A model generated the notes under the pieces. It saw only the letters and a program-made list of their open reading frames with translations, had not been told where the DNA came from and ran no database searches. Made by a program: the position numbers and the translations under genes. A DNA stretch of 64,000 nucleotides from Maridesulfovibrio ferrireducens (GTDB lineage: Bacteria; Desulfobacterota; Desulfovibrionia; Desulfovibrionales; Desulfovibrionaceae), in contig NZ_JAEINN010000013.1 of assembly GCF_016342405.1 (NCBI RefSeq), positions 1-64,000 of the forward strand, in the 5' to 3' direction. Shown here piece after piece: positions 24,457 through 35,410 of the stretch (position 1 is its first letter; each line of letters starts with the position of its first letter).

Positions 24457-25934
24457 CAGCTCGCAACAACTTTATTTTTACCCAGTTCCTTTGATTCATA
24501 CATAGCTTTATCGGCTCGCAAGGTAAGGGAATCAAGCGTATCTCCAGTGATATACTGCGCAACTCCGCAACTGACCGTAACATTCATTACGGTAGATTCG
24601 ATGGAAGTAATATCTTTGCAAACACCTGCCTGCTCAACAGAACTACGAATTCGCTCGGCTATGAACACAGCCTGCGAACTATCTCCGCTCACCAGAACAA
24701 TAAATTCATCGCCACCCCATCGGGCGCACAAATCACTGTCACGAATAGAAGAATTAATAACCCCGGAGATCTCTTTTAACAGTCGGTCACCTTCGTTATG
24801 ACCGCAAGTATCGTTAACCTCTTTGAACCTGTCTAAATCCAACAGAACAACCGAAAACGGACTCCCTGTTTTCAGATGTAAATTCATAGCCCCATCGAAT
24901 CTTTTTTCAAAAGATCTACGATTAGCAACTCCGGTAAGTTCGTCAGTATTAGCCTGAACTTCAAGCCTTCCCTGAAAATGGTTAATTGTGAGTATCGAAA
25001 TAATTATTATCAGTAGCGTTGCGAGCGCTCCGATACCTAAAGTTCTTATAAAATTATTACGAGCCGCTCTCATTGCCGCATTTTCTTTTTGTTCAACAAT
25101 TAAAAACCAGTCAAATTCAGGAATGAAACGTGCGGTAAGATGAACAGGTTCGTCATCTTGCATATATTTAAACATGGCAGAGCTGTCCCGGTTCATATCA
25201 AGAACTTCGTCAGCTATATTTTTAAGCCCCTCAATATCTTTAATATTCAAACTTTCAACCAGTTGCTTATCGGCATGAACCTGCACAACACCCTGCGGAT
25301 CCACCAAAAAAATATTCTTTGAATACTTTTGGGTGAATATTTTAAGGAGGCTGGCGACTTGATCCATCTTAAGACCTACGCCGGCAACACCAAGAAGATT
25401 ACCTTCTTTATCTTCCACTCTATGATTAATAAAAACAGTGAGGATGTCATCAACGGCCTGATTTGTATCAACATCAAATTCATACTCCAAACCGGACTTA
25501 ACAAAATTATAATACCACACGTCGTGACTGTCTTTCGGAGATATTGTTTTTAAAACTCCGTCATAGTAAAAATACTCACCAGTCTTGGCAGACACAAAAA
25601 AAGAGGTGAAAAAACCATATTTAGTCCTGATTTCGTCAAGATACCTCATGATCTTAACAACATCCTTCTCGCCTTCGCTTGCCCAGTCTTTTAAAAAAAT
25701 ATCATTGGCCATGAGAGACGAAACAAAAAGAGGACGCATGAGACCGGACTGCATTTCCGAATAAATATTATCACGGGTTAACGGCAGAGCTGAATTCAAT
25801 ATTTCATCCCGGGCTGAATTCCGGGAAACATTGTAATTGAAAAAAGACACGGAAATAAAAGCTACGACCAGAATTGTCGTTAGAGTGATTATCAATTTTA
25901 GTCTGACAGACACATTCATCCTCCTATACTCCAC
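24456..25934 (-). CDS. diguanylate cyclase with a periplasmic sensor domain
   Basis: A 492-aa inner-membrane protein. A membrane segment (about 12-33) is followed by a periplasmic dCache-like sensor (about 40-300), a second membrane segment (about 306-328), and a GGDEF domain with DELTGVANRRSFEKRF and RWGGDEFIVLVSG. The active GGDEF motif is intact, and an inhibitory RxxD site (RDSD) stands five residues before it, so c-di-GMP feedback is expected. It probably turns an extracytoplasmic signal into c-di-GMP. The ligand is unknown, and the gene stands alone. Confidence 0.92.
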   Translation of the reverse strand: MEYRRMNVSVRLKLIITLTTILVVAFISVSFFNYNVSRNSARDEILNSALPLTRDNIYSEMQSGLMRPLFVSSLMANDIFLKDWASEGEKDVVKIMRYLDEIRTKYGFFTSFFVSAKTGEYFYYDGVLKTISPKDSHDVWYYNFVKSGLEYEFDVDTNQAVDDILTVFINHRVEDKEGNLLGVAGVGLKMDQVASLLKIFTQKYSKNIFLVDPQGVVQVHADKQLVESLNIKDIEGLKNIADEVLDMNRDSSAMFKYMQDDEPVHLTARFIPEFDWFLIVEQKENAAMRAARNNFIRTLGIGALATLLIIIISILTINHFQGRLEVQANTDELTGVANRRSFEKRFDGAMNLHLKTGSPFSVVLLDLDRFKEVNDTCGHNEGDRLLKEISGVINSSIRDSDLCARWGGDEFIVLVSGDSSQAVFIAERIRSSVEQAGVCKDITSIESTVMNVTVSCGVAQYITGDTLDSLTLRADKAMYESKELGKNKVVAS

Positions 25935-26042
25935 ACTTTACCCCGACCAAAGAGTTATGTGCAATAATATTTCACAAACTTCAACGCACGCAAAAGCATG
26001 ACATTTAAAGAATGTACACATTAAAAAATAAATTAAATAGTT

Positions 26043-27023
26043 TTAAAATAATCTCTTAGATCCAGAGTGAGCTTGCAGATGCTGATAAGCTTTAGCTGTT
26101 GCGACGCGCCCCCGTGAGGTCCGCTTTAAAAAGCCGCATTGTATCAGGTAAGGTTCATAAATTTCTTCGATAGTTCTGACTTCTTCGGAGCAGGCAACTG
26201 CAATGGTTTTAACACCGACAGGTCCGCCACCGAACTGATCAATTAATACAGAAAGGATCTTACGATCCATCTGATCAAGACCAAGCGGGTCGACTTCCAG
26301 TCGATCAAGAGCCATGTCCGCAATTTTAGCATTCACAACACCATCACCATGCACGGTTGCGTAATCCCGCACCCGGCGCAAAAGACGGTTTGCAATACGC
26401 GGAGTCCCTCTTGCTCTTCTACCTATCATCAAAGCGCCCTCATCCGTGACTTCAAGATCAAAGATACGGGCTGCGCGAGTCACGATATGAGCCAGTTCTT
26501 CGGGGGAATAAAATTCCAACCTGAAAATACAACCGAATCTGTCGCGCAATGGAGAGGTAAGAAGCCCCAGACGTGTCGTAGCGCCAACCAGAGTGAAAGG
26601 TTCAAGATCAATCTTCACTGTACGGGCGGCAGGCCCCTGTCCGATAATCAAATCAAGATTAAAATCTTCCATCGCCGGATAAAGAACTTCTTCGACAGAA
26701 GATGGAACACGATGAATTTCATCAATAAAAAGGATGTCGTTTCGTGAGAGATTGGTAAGAATAGCGGCTAAATCTCCGCTTCTTTCAATTACGGGACCAG
26801 AGGTAGAAACTAGATTCACCCCCAACTCTGATGAAATAATACGAGCCAGCGTTGTTTTACCGAGACCCGGATTTCCATAAAAAAGAGCATGATCCATTGC
26901 TGTGCCGCGTCCACGGGCAGCCTGAATAAAAACATCAAGATTATGACGCAGATCATCCTGCCCGATAAAATCGGAGAGCCGTTGCGGTCTTATATGATCA
27001 TCGGGAAGATTACTTTCGTTCAT
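26043..27023 (-). CDS. ruvB: Holliday junction branch migration ATPase RuvB
   Basis: A 326-aa AAA+ motor, full length. Landmarks are [18 protein letters not shown], Walker [17 protein letters not shown], Walker [10 protein letters not shown], sensor GATTRLG and the winged-helix segment [14 protein letters not shown]. It moves Holliday junctions together with RuvA. It follows ruvA by 9 bases in the ruvC-ruvA-ruvB order. Confidence 0.98.
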   Translation of the reverse strand: MNESNLPDDHIRPQRLSDFIGQDDLRHNLDVFIQAARGRGTAMDHALFYGNPGLGKTTLARIISSELGVNLVSTSGPVIERSGDLAAILTNLSRNDILFIDEIHRVPSSVEEVLYPAMEDFNLDLIIGQGPAARTVKIDLEPFTLVGATTRLGLLTSPLRDRFGCIFRLEFYSPEELAHIVTRAARIFDLEVTDEGALMIGRRARGTPRIANRLLRRVRDYATVHGDGVVNAKIADMALDRLEVDPLGLDQMDRKILSVLIDQFGGGPVGVKTIAVACSEEVRTIEEIYEPYLIQCGFLKRTSRGRVATAKAYQHLQAHSGSKRLF

Positions 27024-27032
27024 ACGCCTAAA

Positions 27033-27647
27033 CTATTTGTTTCTTTGTGAAATTTTCTTTAACGCCACACGGATAGCCCCTGCTGCGTCAAGATCGGGTT
27101 CTTCATCGAAAATATCTTTAAGGAAAGTTCTGACTTCATCATCCGCGTAACCAAGGTTGCGAAGACCGGAAAGAGCATCAAGAAATTCACTTCTATCGCC
27201 TTCAGCAGGACAGGCTCCGGAACGGATAGTAGCCGAACTCAGTTTATCCATTTTGTCTTTCAGACTCCACAAAATCTGACGGGCAGACTTCGGGCCGATA
27301 CCGGGAACAATAGAAAGAGTTTTCACGTCTTCACGAAAAACAATATCCTGTAATTCTTTAGGACTGAACTGCGAAAGAATAGCCAATGCTTTTTTAGGCC
27401 CGAGGCGATCTATCGAAATCAATGTCTGAAAGACTTCGCGATCATCAAAGCAAGGGAAACCATAAAGATCGAGAGCATCTTCCCTTACCACCGTGAACAC
27501 GTAAAAAGTAACATCAGAACCTGATGCAGGAAGAGTTGAAAGAGCAGTTATAGTAAGAAACAGTTCGTAACCCACTCCACCGGGAGTAAGGACAAGGCAC
27601 GATCTATCCGTGGCTTCAAGCAATTTTCCGTGAATGTAGGCAATCAT
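27033..27647 (-). CDS. ruvA: Holliday junction DNA-binding protein RuvA
   Basis: A 204-aa protein that forms the tetramer gripping Holliday junctions. The start MIAYIHGKLLE and the HhH segments (RLGPKKALAILSQF and IVPGIGPKSARQIL) are typical. Domain III is at the C-terminus (FLDALSGLRNLGYADDEVRTFL). It overlaps the end of ruvC by 4 bases, so translation is coupled. Confidence 0.97.
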   Translation of the reverse strand: MIAYIHGKLLEATDRSCLVLTPGGVGYELFLTITALSTLPASGSDVTFYVFTVVREDALDLYGFPCFDDREVFQTLISIDRLGPKKALAILSQFSPKELQDIVFREDVKTLSIVPGIGPKSARQILWSLKDKMDKLSSATIRSGACPAEGDRSEFLDALSGLRNLGYADDEVRTFLKDIFDEEPDLDAAGAIRVALKKISQRNK

Positions 27648-28150
27648 TTACCGGCCATCCTTGCAAACCTGCGTTCATTTAAATGACAAACTGCAATAGC
27701 CAGCGCATCAGTGGTGTCGTTGGCCCACTTGGTATTTTTAACTCCGAGAATACGCTCAACCATAAAAGCGACCTGACTTTTATCAGCCCGCCCTGCTCCA
27801 ACCAGATTACGTTTGACCTTGGTAGGTTCATAGCCGGAAACAACCAGACCGGCGACAGCACAGGCAGCCATTGCCGCACCGCGAGCCTGACCAAGTTTTA
27901 TTGCAGAGGACGGATTTGAAGCGACGAAGACATTTTCTATCGCCGCTTCATCCGGTTTATGACTTGCTATAAGCTCGGCTAACCGGACATAAATTTGTCC
28001 GAGACGAGCACACATAGGCTTTTTAGTATCTGTCCGGATTGTGCCGGCTTCAACCAGAGAGACCTGTCCGGAAACTTCTCTGACTATCCCGAACCCCGTA
28101 ACACGGGTACCGGGATCAATACCGATTATCACAATGCCGGGATTTCCCAT
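27644..28150 (-). CDS. ruvC: crossover junction endodeoxyribonuclease RuvC
   Basis: A 168-aa resolvase of Holliday junctions. Catalytic acids are visible in IIGIDPGTRVTGFG, in AIENVF, and in WANDTTDALAIAVCH near the C-terminus. It starts one base after the YebC-family gene ends, the usual linkage in which yebC precedes ruvC. It is the first of the three ruv genes. Confidence 0.97.
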   Translation of the reverse strand: MGNPGIVIIGIDPGTRVTGFGIVREVSGQVSLVEAGTIRTDTKKPMCARLGQIYVRLAELIASHKPDEAAIENVFVASNPSSAIKLGQARGAAMAACAVAGLVVSGYEPTKVKRNLVGAGRADKSQVAFMVERILGVKNTKWANDTTDALAIAVCHLNERRFARMAGK

Positions 28151-28900
28151 CTAACCTTCCATCTCAGCCATTAATTCATCAGGGAAATCAGCATTGACAT
28201 AGACATCAGTGACGTCTTCATTGTCTTCGAGTTTTTCCATCAGATTCATTAGCTTTTTGGCGCTTGGAACATCTACTTCCAAGAGGTTTTTAGGGATAAA
28301 AGAAAGTTCAGCACTCTGGCTTACACATTCTGCGTCTTCAAACGCTTTCTGAACTGAAGAGAAATCTTCAGGAGCACAATGAACGGCAAAAGAATCACCT
28401 TCATCTATTACATCTTCAGCTCCGCCTTCAAGGCCGATTTCCAAGAGCTGATCTTCTGTGTAAGCTTCCTTGTCGAAAATCATTACGCCTTTCTTATCAA
28501 ACATCCAGGCAACGCTTCCGGCTTCGCCCATACTCCCGCCAGCTTTACTGAGAGCATAACGAACTTCAGCAACTGTACGGTTTTTGTTGTCAGTAGCGGC
28601 TTCAATAAGCAAAGCAACTCCTCCGGGGCCATAACCTTCGTACATCATCTCATTGATGTCACCGCCAGCCAATTCTCCGGTACCTTTTTTAACGGCAGTA
28701 TCAATTCTATCATTGGGCATATTAACAGCTTTTGCTTTAGCAACAGCGAGACGCAGGGAAGCGTTCATATTAACATCACCACCGCCGGCTTTAGCCGCGA
28801 TAATTATGTCTTTAGCCATCTTTGTAAAAATCTTACCGCGCTTAGCGTCCTGTCTGCCTTTACGATGCTGAATATTCGCCCATTTACTATGTCCAGCCAT
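28151..28900 (-). CDS. YebC/PmpR family DNA-binding or translation-rescue protein
   Basis: A 249-aa protein of the YebC/PmpR family. The N-terminus [20 protein letters not shown] is almost invariant in the family, and [17 protein letters not shown] and [16 protein letters not shown] follow. Members act as transcription regulators or, as shown for some, help ribosomes pass proline stretches. The start is set by AGGAGGAAT a few bases upstream; the frame extends 29 codons upstream without support. It probably heads the operon with ruvCAB. Confidence 0.95.
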   Translation of the reverse strand: MAGHSKWANIQHRKGRQDAKRGKIFTKMAKDIIIAAKAGGGDVNMNASLRLAVAKAKAVNMPNDRIDTAVKKGTGELAGGDINEMMYEGYGPGGVALLIEAATDNKNRTVAEVRYALSKAGGSMGEAGSVAWMFDKKGVMIFDKEAYTEDQLLEIGLEGGAEDVIDEGDSFAVHCAPEDFSSVQKAFEDAECVSQSAELSFIPKNLLEVDVPSAKKLMNLMEKLEDNEDVTDVYVNADFPDELMAEMEG

Positions 28901-29030
28901 TATTCCTCCTGAAAGAATCTGCCTCCGTCCGAAATACGGAACGGATAATTTATGATTTTGTTTATGCGGAACTTCATTCACGCACAAAAGGTTCCTATAC
29001 TATATAATATGAACAGATGCAGTGAGACTT

Positions 29031-29630
29031 TTACCCTTCAATGCCACGAAAGCCAAGCGCTACAATAAAAAGCTCCATACTTTCCTCTCTGGAACTTTTC
29101 GGCTTGAAGTTTTTCACCTTTCCAAACATCTTACGCAACGAATCCGTATAAGCTCTTACATCTGCACTATCAAAAATTTTTACGACGAAATGACCGCCCT
29201 TCTTGAGTCTTCTCGGGATTAAATCTCTAGCTCTTTCACACAACTCAAGAGAATTAACCTGATCAGCAAATCTAACTCCGATTGTTTTAGGAGCCATATC
29301 GCTGATAATCAAATCATAGGGCAGGTGTTTCTCCATTGCGTCCATAAGTTCCGTAGAATCTTCAAACACGTCAGCCTGTAAATAAGTTACATTTTCGGGG
29401 AACACTGTTTCGGTGGTCTGGATATCTACACCAAGCACATACCCCTTAGGGCCGACTTTTTTTGCTGAGAACAGAGTCCACGATCCCGGCGCGGCTCCAA
29501 GGTCCAAAACCTTTTGACCTGCTTCAAAAATATGAAACCGCTTGTCGATTTCCATAAGCTTATATACTGAACGGGCAGGATAATTTTCCTTTTTCGCCTT
29601 TTTGAAGTAATGATCTTGATATTCTTTCAT
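29031..29630 (-). CDS. rlmE: 23S rRNA (uridine(2552)-2'-O)-methyltransferase RlmE
   Basis: A 199-aa FtsJ-type enzyme. It has motif [16 protein letters not shown] and the catalytic tetrad K-D-K-E: Lys in RSVYKLMEI, Asp in [14 protein letters not shown], Lys in GGHFVVKIF and Glu in [14 protein letters not shown]. It methylates the A-loop uridine of 23S rRNA during 50S assembly. It stands alone between the YebC-family gene and a divergent glycosyltransferase gene. Confidence 0.95.
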   Translation of the reverse strand: MKEYQDHYFKKAKKENYPARSVYKLMEIDKRFHIFEAGQKVLDLGAAPGSWTLFSAKKVGPKGYVLGVDIQTTETVFPENVTYLQADVFEDSTELMDAMEKHLPYDLIISDMAPKTIGVRFADQVNSLELCERARDLIPRRLKKGGHFVVKIFDSADVRAYTDSLRKMFGKVKNFKPKSSREESMELFIVALGFRGIEG

Positions 29631-29737
29631 CTTCTCTTTTTTTGTTTAGCTGTCCGGAAAAAAGACTTTTTCCCGAGACTGCGGTATAAGGTGACAGGAA
29701 ATTAACTTAATACGGCCCGCAAGCCAAGTCTAACACT

Positions 29738-31225
29738 ATGCAACGTCCCCAAAGAATCCGCATTAAAAACGAATCCGGCAAATTTCAATCATTGCCCGAC
29801 GGGAAGGAATATTTTCAAGACCTCGGCGGAAATGGAGATATACTATTTCTTGGAGTCGGTCCGACCCCGGACCTGTTGCCGAAATTATTTCCCGAGGAAT
29901 CCTGCTATTACTATATTGAATGTCCTGACTACGAGAAACAGATCCCGACTTCACATGACATCCCTGCAAAATTTATAAAAATCCAGCCGGGCAACACCGA
30001 CTTTCTATATAATAAAAATTTTCGTCTGATATTATACAAACCTAACAAAAGACTTTTCCCTTCATTCTGGGAACCGATAATATCAAAACTCACACTGAAT
30101 AAAACCGGAATTAATTCGAATATACAAAGCAAATCCGTCTGGATTCCGGGAGATGACAAATCTCTGCTTGTACCCGAAATATCCCGAGCCTTTGCCCGTG
30201 CCGACTTCACATACAGGGTTATCGCACCGGATGCAATGCGCCGGGATCTACTATCCCTTTTGGAACAGGAACGCCCCGAAATTGTTTTCAGTATAAACTT
30301 TAACGGACTTGATAATTCGGGTGAAACATTCTTCCTACTCCGTGAAGCAAGAGTTAAAGTTGTCGTCTGGATGGTAGATAACCCTTTCCACATAATCTCA
30401 GGCATTAAATCTGCTTATTGGAAAGAAGTCCCCATGCTGATTACAGATGACTGGTTCATTAAGCCGCTCCAGAATCTCGGTGCGGCTAAAGTTGAACACC
30501 TTCCTCTTGCAGCCGACCCTGATATTTTCAACCCGGATGTTCGTTCATATCCCGGTCTGAAAGAGCGTATTGTTTTTGCGGGTAGATCAAGCTTCCCCAA
30601 GAAAATTAATTTTTTTGCAGGATGTGACTTTTCTCAGGAGGATGAACGCGCTGCAATCTCCGCCATTAATCAAGGCGTTAAACCTGATTTCGAATGGTGG
30701 ACAAAAAGAGATAAGCTTGCATCATTCTGGCCGGAAAAAAACGTCCGAGCCACAGGATTTAAAGCGGAACAGGCAGGCAAAATATGGCGCACCGAAGCTC
30801 TTAAAAATGCGGGTAGCAAACTGACGGTATTCGGAGACGAAGGATGGCGTGAATTGCTTCCTGAAATTGATCTGCGCAAACCGATAGACTATTATACAAT
30901 TCTGCCGACAATTTACTCAAGTTCTGCCATCGCCTTAAATATGACCAGCCCTCTGCTGCCGAATGGATTAACTCAACGCAATTTCGACGTATGGGCATCA
31001 GGTGGTTTTCTACTCACCGACCAAACTCCCGGACTTTCGATCTTCCCCGAAGATTTAGTAAGCGAATGCTCATTTTCCACCCCGGCAGAATTGCCTGAAC
31101 TTTGTAATAAATTTCTAACCAATCCCCAGCAAAGAATTGCGCTTTCAAAAAAATGGCGTGAAGTTATTCTTAAAGATCATACCTACCAAAACCGCATTAT
31201 TAATATCCTGAATTTTCTGAACTAA
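29738..31225 (+). CDS. CgeB-like glycosyltransferase family protein
   Basis: A 495-aa soluble protein with a GT4-like fold typical of CgeB/DUF3880 proteins. It has the segments VVVWMVDNPFHI, VEHLPLAADPDIFNP, VFAGRSSFPKK, and the C-terminal FDVWASGGFLLTDQTPGL. Proteins of this kind are common in Desulfovibrio surface-glycan and flagellar glycosylation loci, but the sugar and acceptor are unknown here. The N-terminal 150 residues form a less conserved domain. It is transcribed divergently from rlmE and no glycan cluster surrounds it. Confidence 0.8.
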   Translation: MQRPQRIRIKNESGKFQSLPDGKEYFQDLGGNGDILFLGVGPTPDLLPKLFPEESCYYYIECPDYEKQIPTSHDIPAKFIKIQPGNTDFLYNKNFRLILYKPNKRLFPSFWEPIISKLTLNKTGINSNIQSKSVWIPGDDKSLLVPEISRAFARADFTYRVIAPDAMRRDLLSLLEQERPEIVFSINFNGLDNSGETFFLLREARVKVVVWMVDNPFHIISGIKSAYWKEVPMLITDDWFIKPLQNLGAAKVEHLPLAADPDIFNPDVRSYPGLKERIVFAGRSSFPKKINFFAGCDFSQEDERAAISAINQGVKPDFEWWTKRDKLASFWPEKNVRATGFKAEQAGKIWRTEALKNAGSKLTVFGDEGWRELLPEIDLRKPIDYYTILPTIYSSSAIALNMTSPLLPNGLTQRNFDVWASGGFLLTDQTPGLSIFPEDLVSECSFSTPAELPELCNKFLTNPQQRIALSKKWREVILKDHTYQNRIINILNFLN

Positions 31226-31291
31226 AACATCAAACCTAACTTTAGGCATAAGTATTGCTGTATCTGCTCAAACACTCTTATCAAGGAAGAT

Positions 31292-31963
31292 ATGGGAATG
31301 CAGAAAATCAAATTACTTTGTTTAATGATTATCGCAATTGCCTGCATAAACGGTTGTGCAGCTTCTATTTTCATTCCGCCACTCCCCGGCCCCACAATGA
31401 TTCCTTCTGCTTTAGGCTCTATCTATACGGCCTATTCCATCGGGGCAGACGAACGAGGATTCCAGACAATTATAGAAGACGAACTGCTTGAAGCAAACAT
31501 CCAATCTCAAATTATTCATCAAAAAGATCTCGAATTTCTTGATATCAGCACATATTCATACAACGGTCATGTCTATATAGTAGGCAAATATGATGAAAAA
31601 GAAGATTTCAATCATATTCGCAAAATAGTTAAAAAATCGGGAAAAGTGAACTCACTTACAACATTTCTGTTTGCAGAAAAAGAGGACGCTGCCTGTAATG
31701 TGGCAGACGACTATATGCTGCAAATGCAGGTTAAAGGAGCTTTACTGAATGATGAGTCTGTGTGGGGAACAAATATCGCTGTGAAATCAGTGCAATGCAA
31801 TATCGTTCTTTTAGGCAGAGTGGGAAATATTAATGAAATAGCTCGCGCCAGACAGACAGCAGCGCAGGTCGCAGGAGTTGTCTCGATTAAATCTTTTATC
31901 AAGCCCAGTAAGCACAATAGATACAACATACACACCAAGCGCGAAGTGGCTCTTAATAAATAA
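31292..31963 (+). CDS. BON-domain lipoprotein
   Basis: A 223-aa protein with a lipoprotein signal (KIKLLCLMIIAIACINGC, lipobox at about Cys22) and two BON-like domains (about 55-125 and 140-205), with a VYIVGKYDEKED segment in the first and VQCNIVLLGRVGNINEI in the second. Such periplasmic lipoproteins (OsmY/Dolp-like) bind phospholipid or stabilise the envelope. The stop abuts the stop of the convergent GntR gene with no gap. Two possible ATGs lie 6 bases apart. Confidence 0.85.
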   Translation: MGMQKIKLLCLMIIAIACINGCAASIFIPPLPGPTMIPSALGSIYTAYSIGADERGFQTIIEDELLEANIQSQIIHQKDLEFLDISTYSYNGHVYIVGKYDEKEDFNHIRKIVKKSGKVNSLTTFLFAEKEDAACNVADDYMLQMQVKGALLNDESVWGTNIAVKSVQCNIVLLGRVGNINEIARARQTAAQVAGVVSIKSFIKPSKHNRYNIHTKREVALNK

Positions 31964-32650
31964 TCAACAACTTTCGAGAGACTCGTCCAAGTTATTATTT
32001 TCAATCGAATGATCACTTTTTAAATCTAAAAAATGGTTTTCCAGACGCATTTTCACTAACTCCAAATTGCCCTCGGCAATAGCATCTACCACTAGCTGAT
32101 GCTTCTCAGCCTGCTCAATTAACGCGGGGAATTTCTTTATCTCAGCATCAACCCCCATATATATCCAATAGTCATTTGCGAGTGAATTCCAAGCCCGATG
32201 CAAATATTCATTCTCTGCGAAATCAATTATTCTTTTATGAAACTTGACATCATTTTTTAGGATCATGAGTTGATCACCGAATCTTGCACCTTTATACATA
32301 CCATCAACAATGGAACGCAACTCTTCGATTTTAAGAGAATCTTTTTCGATAGCCCATTTTACAGCAAGCGGCTCCAGTTCAAGTCTTACCTTATAATAAT
32401 CTTGCAGATCAGCAAGAGACATCACTTTAACCCTTGAGCCTTTATAAGGTTCTGACTCAACAAAGCCACGGGCCTTTAAATCTCTAAGAGCTTCACGCAC
32501 AGCCCCCTGACTGACTTGTAAATCTCGGGAAATCTTTGTCTCAACGACCCTTTCACCGGGCATAAGCTCACCACTGAGAATTGCTTCAATTATAAACTCA
32601 ACAACATCATCTCGCAAAACCCGCCGTTTAAACCTGTCCTCGCTATTCAT
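31964..32650 (-). CDS. GntR family transcriptional regulator (FadR/FCD subfamily)
   Basis: A 228-aa regulator. The N-terminal winged helix includes LRDDVVEFIIEAILSGELMPGERVVETKISRDLQVSQGAVREALRDL in pieces recognisable as GntR, followed by the helical FCD ligand-binding domain (about 85-215) with its usual metal/acid-binding residues (DVKFHKRIIDFAENEYLHRAW). Ligands in the family are organic acids. The start is set by GGGGGTGA upstream; the frame extends 20 codons further without support. No divergent catabolic operon is adjacent, so the target is unknown. Confidence 0.9.
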   Translation of the reverse strand: MNSEDRFKRRVLRDDVVEFIIEAILSGELMPGERVVETKISRDLQVSQGAVREALRDLKARGFVESEPYKGSRVKVMSLADLQDYYKVRLELEPLAVKWAIEKDSLKIEELRSIVDGMYKGARFGDQLMILKNDVKFHKRIIDFAENEYLHRAWNSLANDYWIYMGVDAEIKKFPALIEQAEKHQLVVDAIAEGNLELVKMRLENHFLDLKSDHSIENNNLDESLESC

Positions 32651-33109
32651 ATCGTCACCCCCATAATACAATGAGACCAAATTACAAATACACCACGTAA
32701 AGTGGTGCAAATATTAATTTACCTGCACGAACATAGCTTTTTTTATGCAAAATGCAAGACCAAAGCATAATAAGTAATAATATATTATATAACTTTCAGC
32801 CTTACATTCTAGAAAGGCAATATTTTAAAGCATGAATGAATACAAATTTAAATTAAAATGACTATTAATAATAAATAAACAAAAAACTTAACGAGTAACA
32901 ACCGAGTACAATAGACTTTCAACATAAATTTTTCCCCATCACCATTGACCATTCTGAACAAAGAGCGTCAAATTATTTCTTAAAGCCCTTCTTGATTTTT
33001 CAGGACATGAGCACTAGGCAACATCTTGGCAAGAGCTCTAAAAGCGTATTCAATTTAATTACTTTCAGAATATTATATTGCTGGAAAAGTGGGACTTAGA
33101 GGGGCTATT
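32651..33109. other. intergenic region before the MEDS hybrid kinase
   Basis: An AT-rich stretch of about 460 bases between the GntR gene (minus) and the hybrid kinase gene (plus). I recognise no promoter with confidence, no repeat and no gene. GAGGGG near 33096-33102 is the ribosome site of the kinase gene. Confidence 0.5.
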
Positions 33110-35347
33110 ATGAACGAGGAAATCAGACAAAGTGATTTTAAAACAGAATTGATTAAGTGTATGCATGAAAAAAAACATGTTTTGCTTCTTTATGATGAAT
33201 TAAAATACTACAGAAACGCTGCAATAGAATTTATAGTAGATGGACTGAATTCTGGAGATCAATGCCTGCTCGCTTTTGATAAATACAAACCTGGAATGGT
33301 AGCTAAAGATCTATCTGGCTATGGAATTGATTATGCTAAGGTAGTTAACTCCGGTCAATTAATTCTTGTTGATGCGAATACCTACTATTTAACAGATAAG
33401 GTTTTTTATCCAGAAAAGATTCTTAAATCATGGCAAGAGTTGACTTCGAAAGCGGTACAAGCTGGCCGAACATGTTTAAGGACTGTTGGAGAAATAAATT
33501 TTGATCTTGATGATCATTCAAAAATTGGTAATCTTATCTATTATAAATATTTAGTAAATAAAAACATTTACTCTGAATATCCATTTATGTCTCTATGTGT
33601 ATACAATAAGAATAGATACTCAAGTGAAATTGTTAAAAGGGTTGTACAAGCTCATCCTATGCTTATCTACAACTCTAATATTTACAAAAACAACATTCAT
33701 TATATACCTTCTGTTATATATTTAAATGACGACTACGATAAAAATGAAATAGATATATGGCTTGAAAATGTTAAGTCAGGCAATTCAATATTCAAAAGAA
33801 TGAATGAAAGTGAAAAAAAATTTAGATTACTATATGAATACGCTCCAATTCCATATCTATCACTTGATGAGAGTGGATTTTTTGTAGGAGTTAATAAATC
33901 GCTTTGCTGTACACTGGGTTACGATAAAGAAGAACTTATCGGTAAAAAAATCAGAGATTTGTTACATCCTGATTGGCAAATTAAATTTGAAAATGAATTC
34001 AAAAAACTTAAGAATTCCGGGGAAGAACATAACGTAGAATTTTGCATGATGAAAAAAGATGGGAGCTATATCTTTGGCGAATTCAGTGGAGTGAGTGGAT
34101 ATTATGAAGACAACTCGTTTTGTCAGACTCATTGCGTCTTTCGCGATATTACAAAGGAAAAACAAGCAAATGAAAAGTTAATTGAAGCAAAAGAAGCTGC
34201 TGAAGAAGCAAGCAGAACAAAGACAATGTTTCTAGCTAATATGAGTCATGAAATCAGGACTCCGCTAAACGGAATTATGGGGATGCTGCAACTCCTCCAC
34301 GATACCTCGCTAACTGAAGAACAATGTGATTTTTTAGACACCAGTATGGAATCATGCAATAGACTCGCACATTTACTCGGCGATATATTGGATATTTCCC
34401 GCATAGAAGCATGTAAACTAAAAATATATAGCGAAGACTTTGAATTGAGAGAAATATTTTCCTCTCTTCAGCAACTATTTGCATTCTCAGCGGCACAAAA
34501 AAAACTATCGCTTAGGTTCTATATTTGTCCTTCAGTGCCTAAAACTCTTATAGGGGACAAAGCTAGAATCCATCAAATACTAAACAATTTGGTAGGTAAT
34601 GCTCTCAAGTTTTCTAATAAGGGAAAAATTGAAGTCACAGCTTTCCCTCTTCCCCACTATAAAAAAAAACAATACCGGATTTTATTTTCCGTTTCTGATT
34701 CAGGGATTGGTATTCCTGAAGAAAAGCTTGATGTAATCTTTGAAGAATTTACACAAGTTGATGGAAGTATGATTAGAAATTTTGAAGGAGCCGGCTTAGG
34801 TCTTTCAATTGTTAAAAATCTTGTGTCTCTGATGGGTGGAAGATCATCTATTGAAAGTGAAGTAGGTATCGGAACAACCGTTTATTTTTGTTTAACTTTT
34901 GGCACTACAGATAGACAGCATGAACAAGTAAAAACAATAAACAAGCTAAAGAATTGCAGTTATAAATCTCGAGATATTCTTGTCGTAGAGGATGAAAGAA
35001 TAAATCAGTTATACCTCGTAAAAATTTTACAACGAAATGGCTTTTCAGTAAAAACGGCTAATAATGGAAAACAGGCTTTGGACTTATTAAAAAATATTCA
35101 CTTTGACTTAATTCTTATGGATATTCAGATGCCTGAGATGGACGGTGTTGAGACTACATTAGCTATTAGAAGTGGAAAAGCTAGTAAAACAAATAGCCAG
35201 ATTCCAATTATAGCCTTAACAGCGCACACCCTTGCCGGCGATGAAGAATTATTTTTAAAAGCCGGGATTAATGCGTATATACCAAAGCCGCTTGATATTA
35301 ATAATCTTTTGAACAAAATTAATTCTTTTTTAATTAATATCAATTAG
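33110..35347 (+). CDS. hybrid sensor histidine kinase with an N-terminal MEDS domain
   Basis: A 745-aa cytoplasmic protein without obvious membrane segments. In order it has a MEDS (DcmR-type sensory) domain (about 15-205), a PAS domain (about 235-355), HisKA with phospho-His in [12 protein letters not shown] (about 380), HATPase ([27 protein letters not shown]), and a C-terminal receiver with [16 protein letters not shown] and LTAHT/KPLD. MEDS domains occur in methanogen and methylotroph regulators and are thought to sense small ligands. The start ATG follows GAGGGG; an upstream GTG at 33089 is not favoured. No partner regulator is adjacent. Confidence 0.9.
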   Translation: MNEEIRQSDFKTELIKCMHEKKHVLLLYDELKYYRNAAIEFIVDGLNSGDQCLLAFDKYKPGMVAKDLSGYGIDYAKVVNSGQLILVDANTYYLTDKVFYPEKILKSWQELTSKAVQAGRTCLRTVGEINFDLDDHSKIGNLIYYKYLVNKNIYSEYPFMSLCVYNKNRYSSEIVKRVVQAHPMLIYNSNIYKNNIHYIPSVIYLNDDYDKNEIDIWLENVKSGNSIFKRMNESEKKFRLLYEYAPIPYLSLDESGFFVGVNKSLCCTLGYDKEELIGKKIRDLLHPDWQIKFENEFKKLKNSGEEHNVEFCMMKKDGSYIFGEFSGVSGYYEDNSFCQTHCVFRDITKEKQANEKLIEAKEAAEEASRTKTMFLANMSHEIRTPLNGIMGMLQLLHDTSLTEEQCDFLDTSMESCNRLAHLLGDILDISRIEACKLKIYSEDFELREIFSSLQQLFAFSAAQKKLSLRFYICPSVPKTLIGDKARIHQILNNLVGNALKFSNKGKIEVTAFPLPHYKKKQYRILFSVSDSGIGIPEEKLDVIFEEFTQVDGSMIRNFEGAGLGLSIVKNLVSLMGGRSSIESEVGIGTTVYFCLTFGTTDRQHEQVKTINKLKNCSYKSRDILVVEDERINQLYLVKILQRNGFSVKTANNGKQALDLLKNIHFDLILMDIQMPEMDGVETTLAIRSGKASKTNSQIPIIALTAHTLAGDEELFLKAGINAYIPKPLDINNLLNKINSFLININ

Positions 35348-35410
35348 CTATTTTAAAATTCAACATTCGATGTTCATATAAACTTACAGAAGCGCCCCAA
35401 TTGCAATTTA

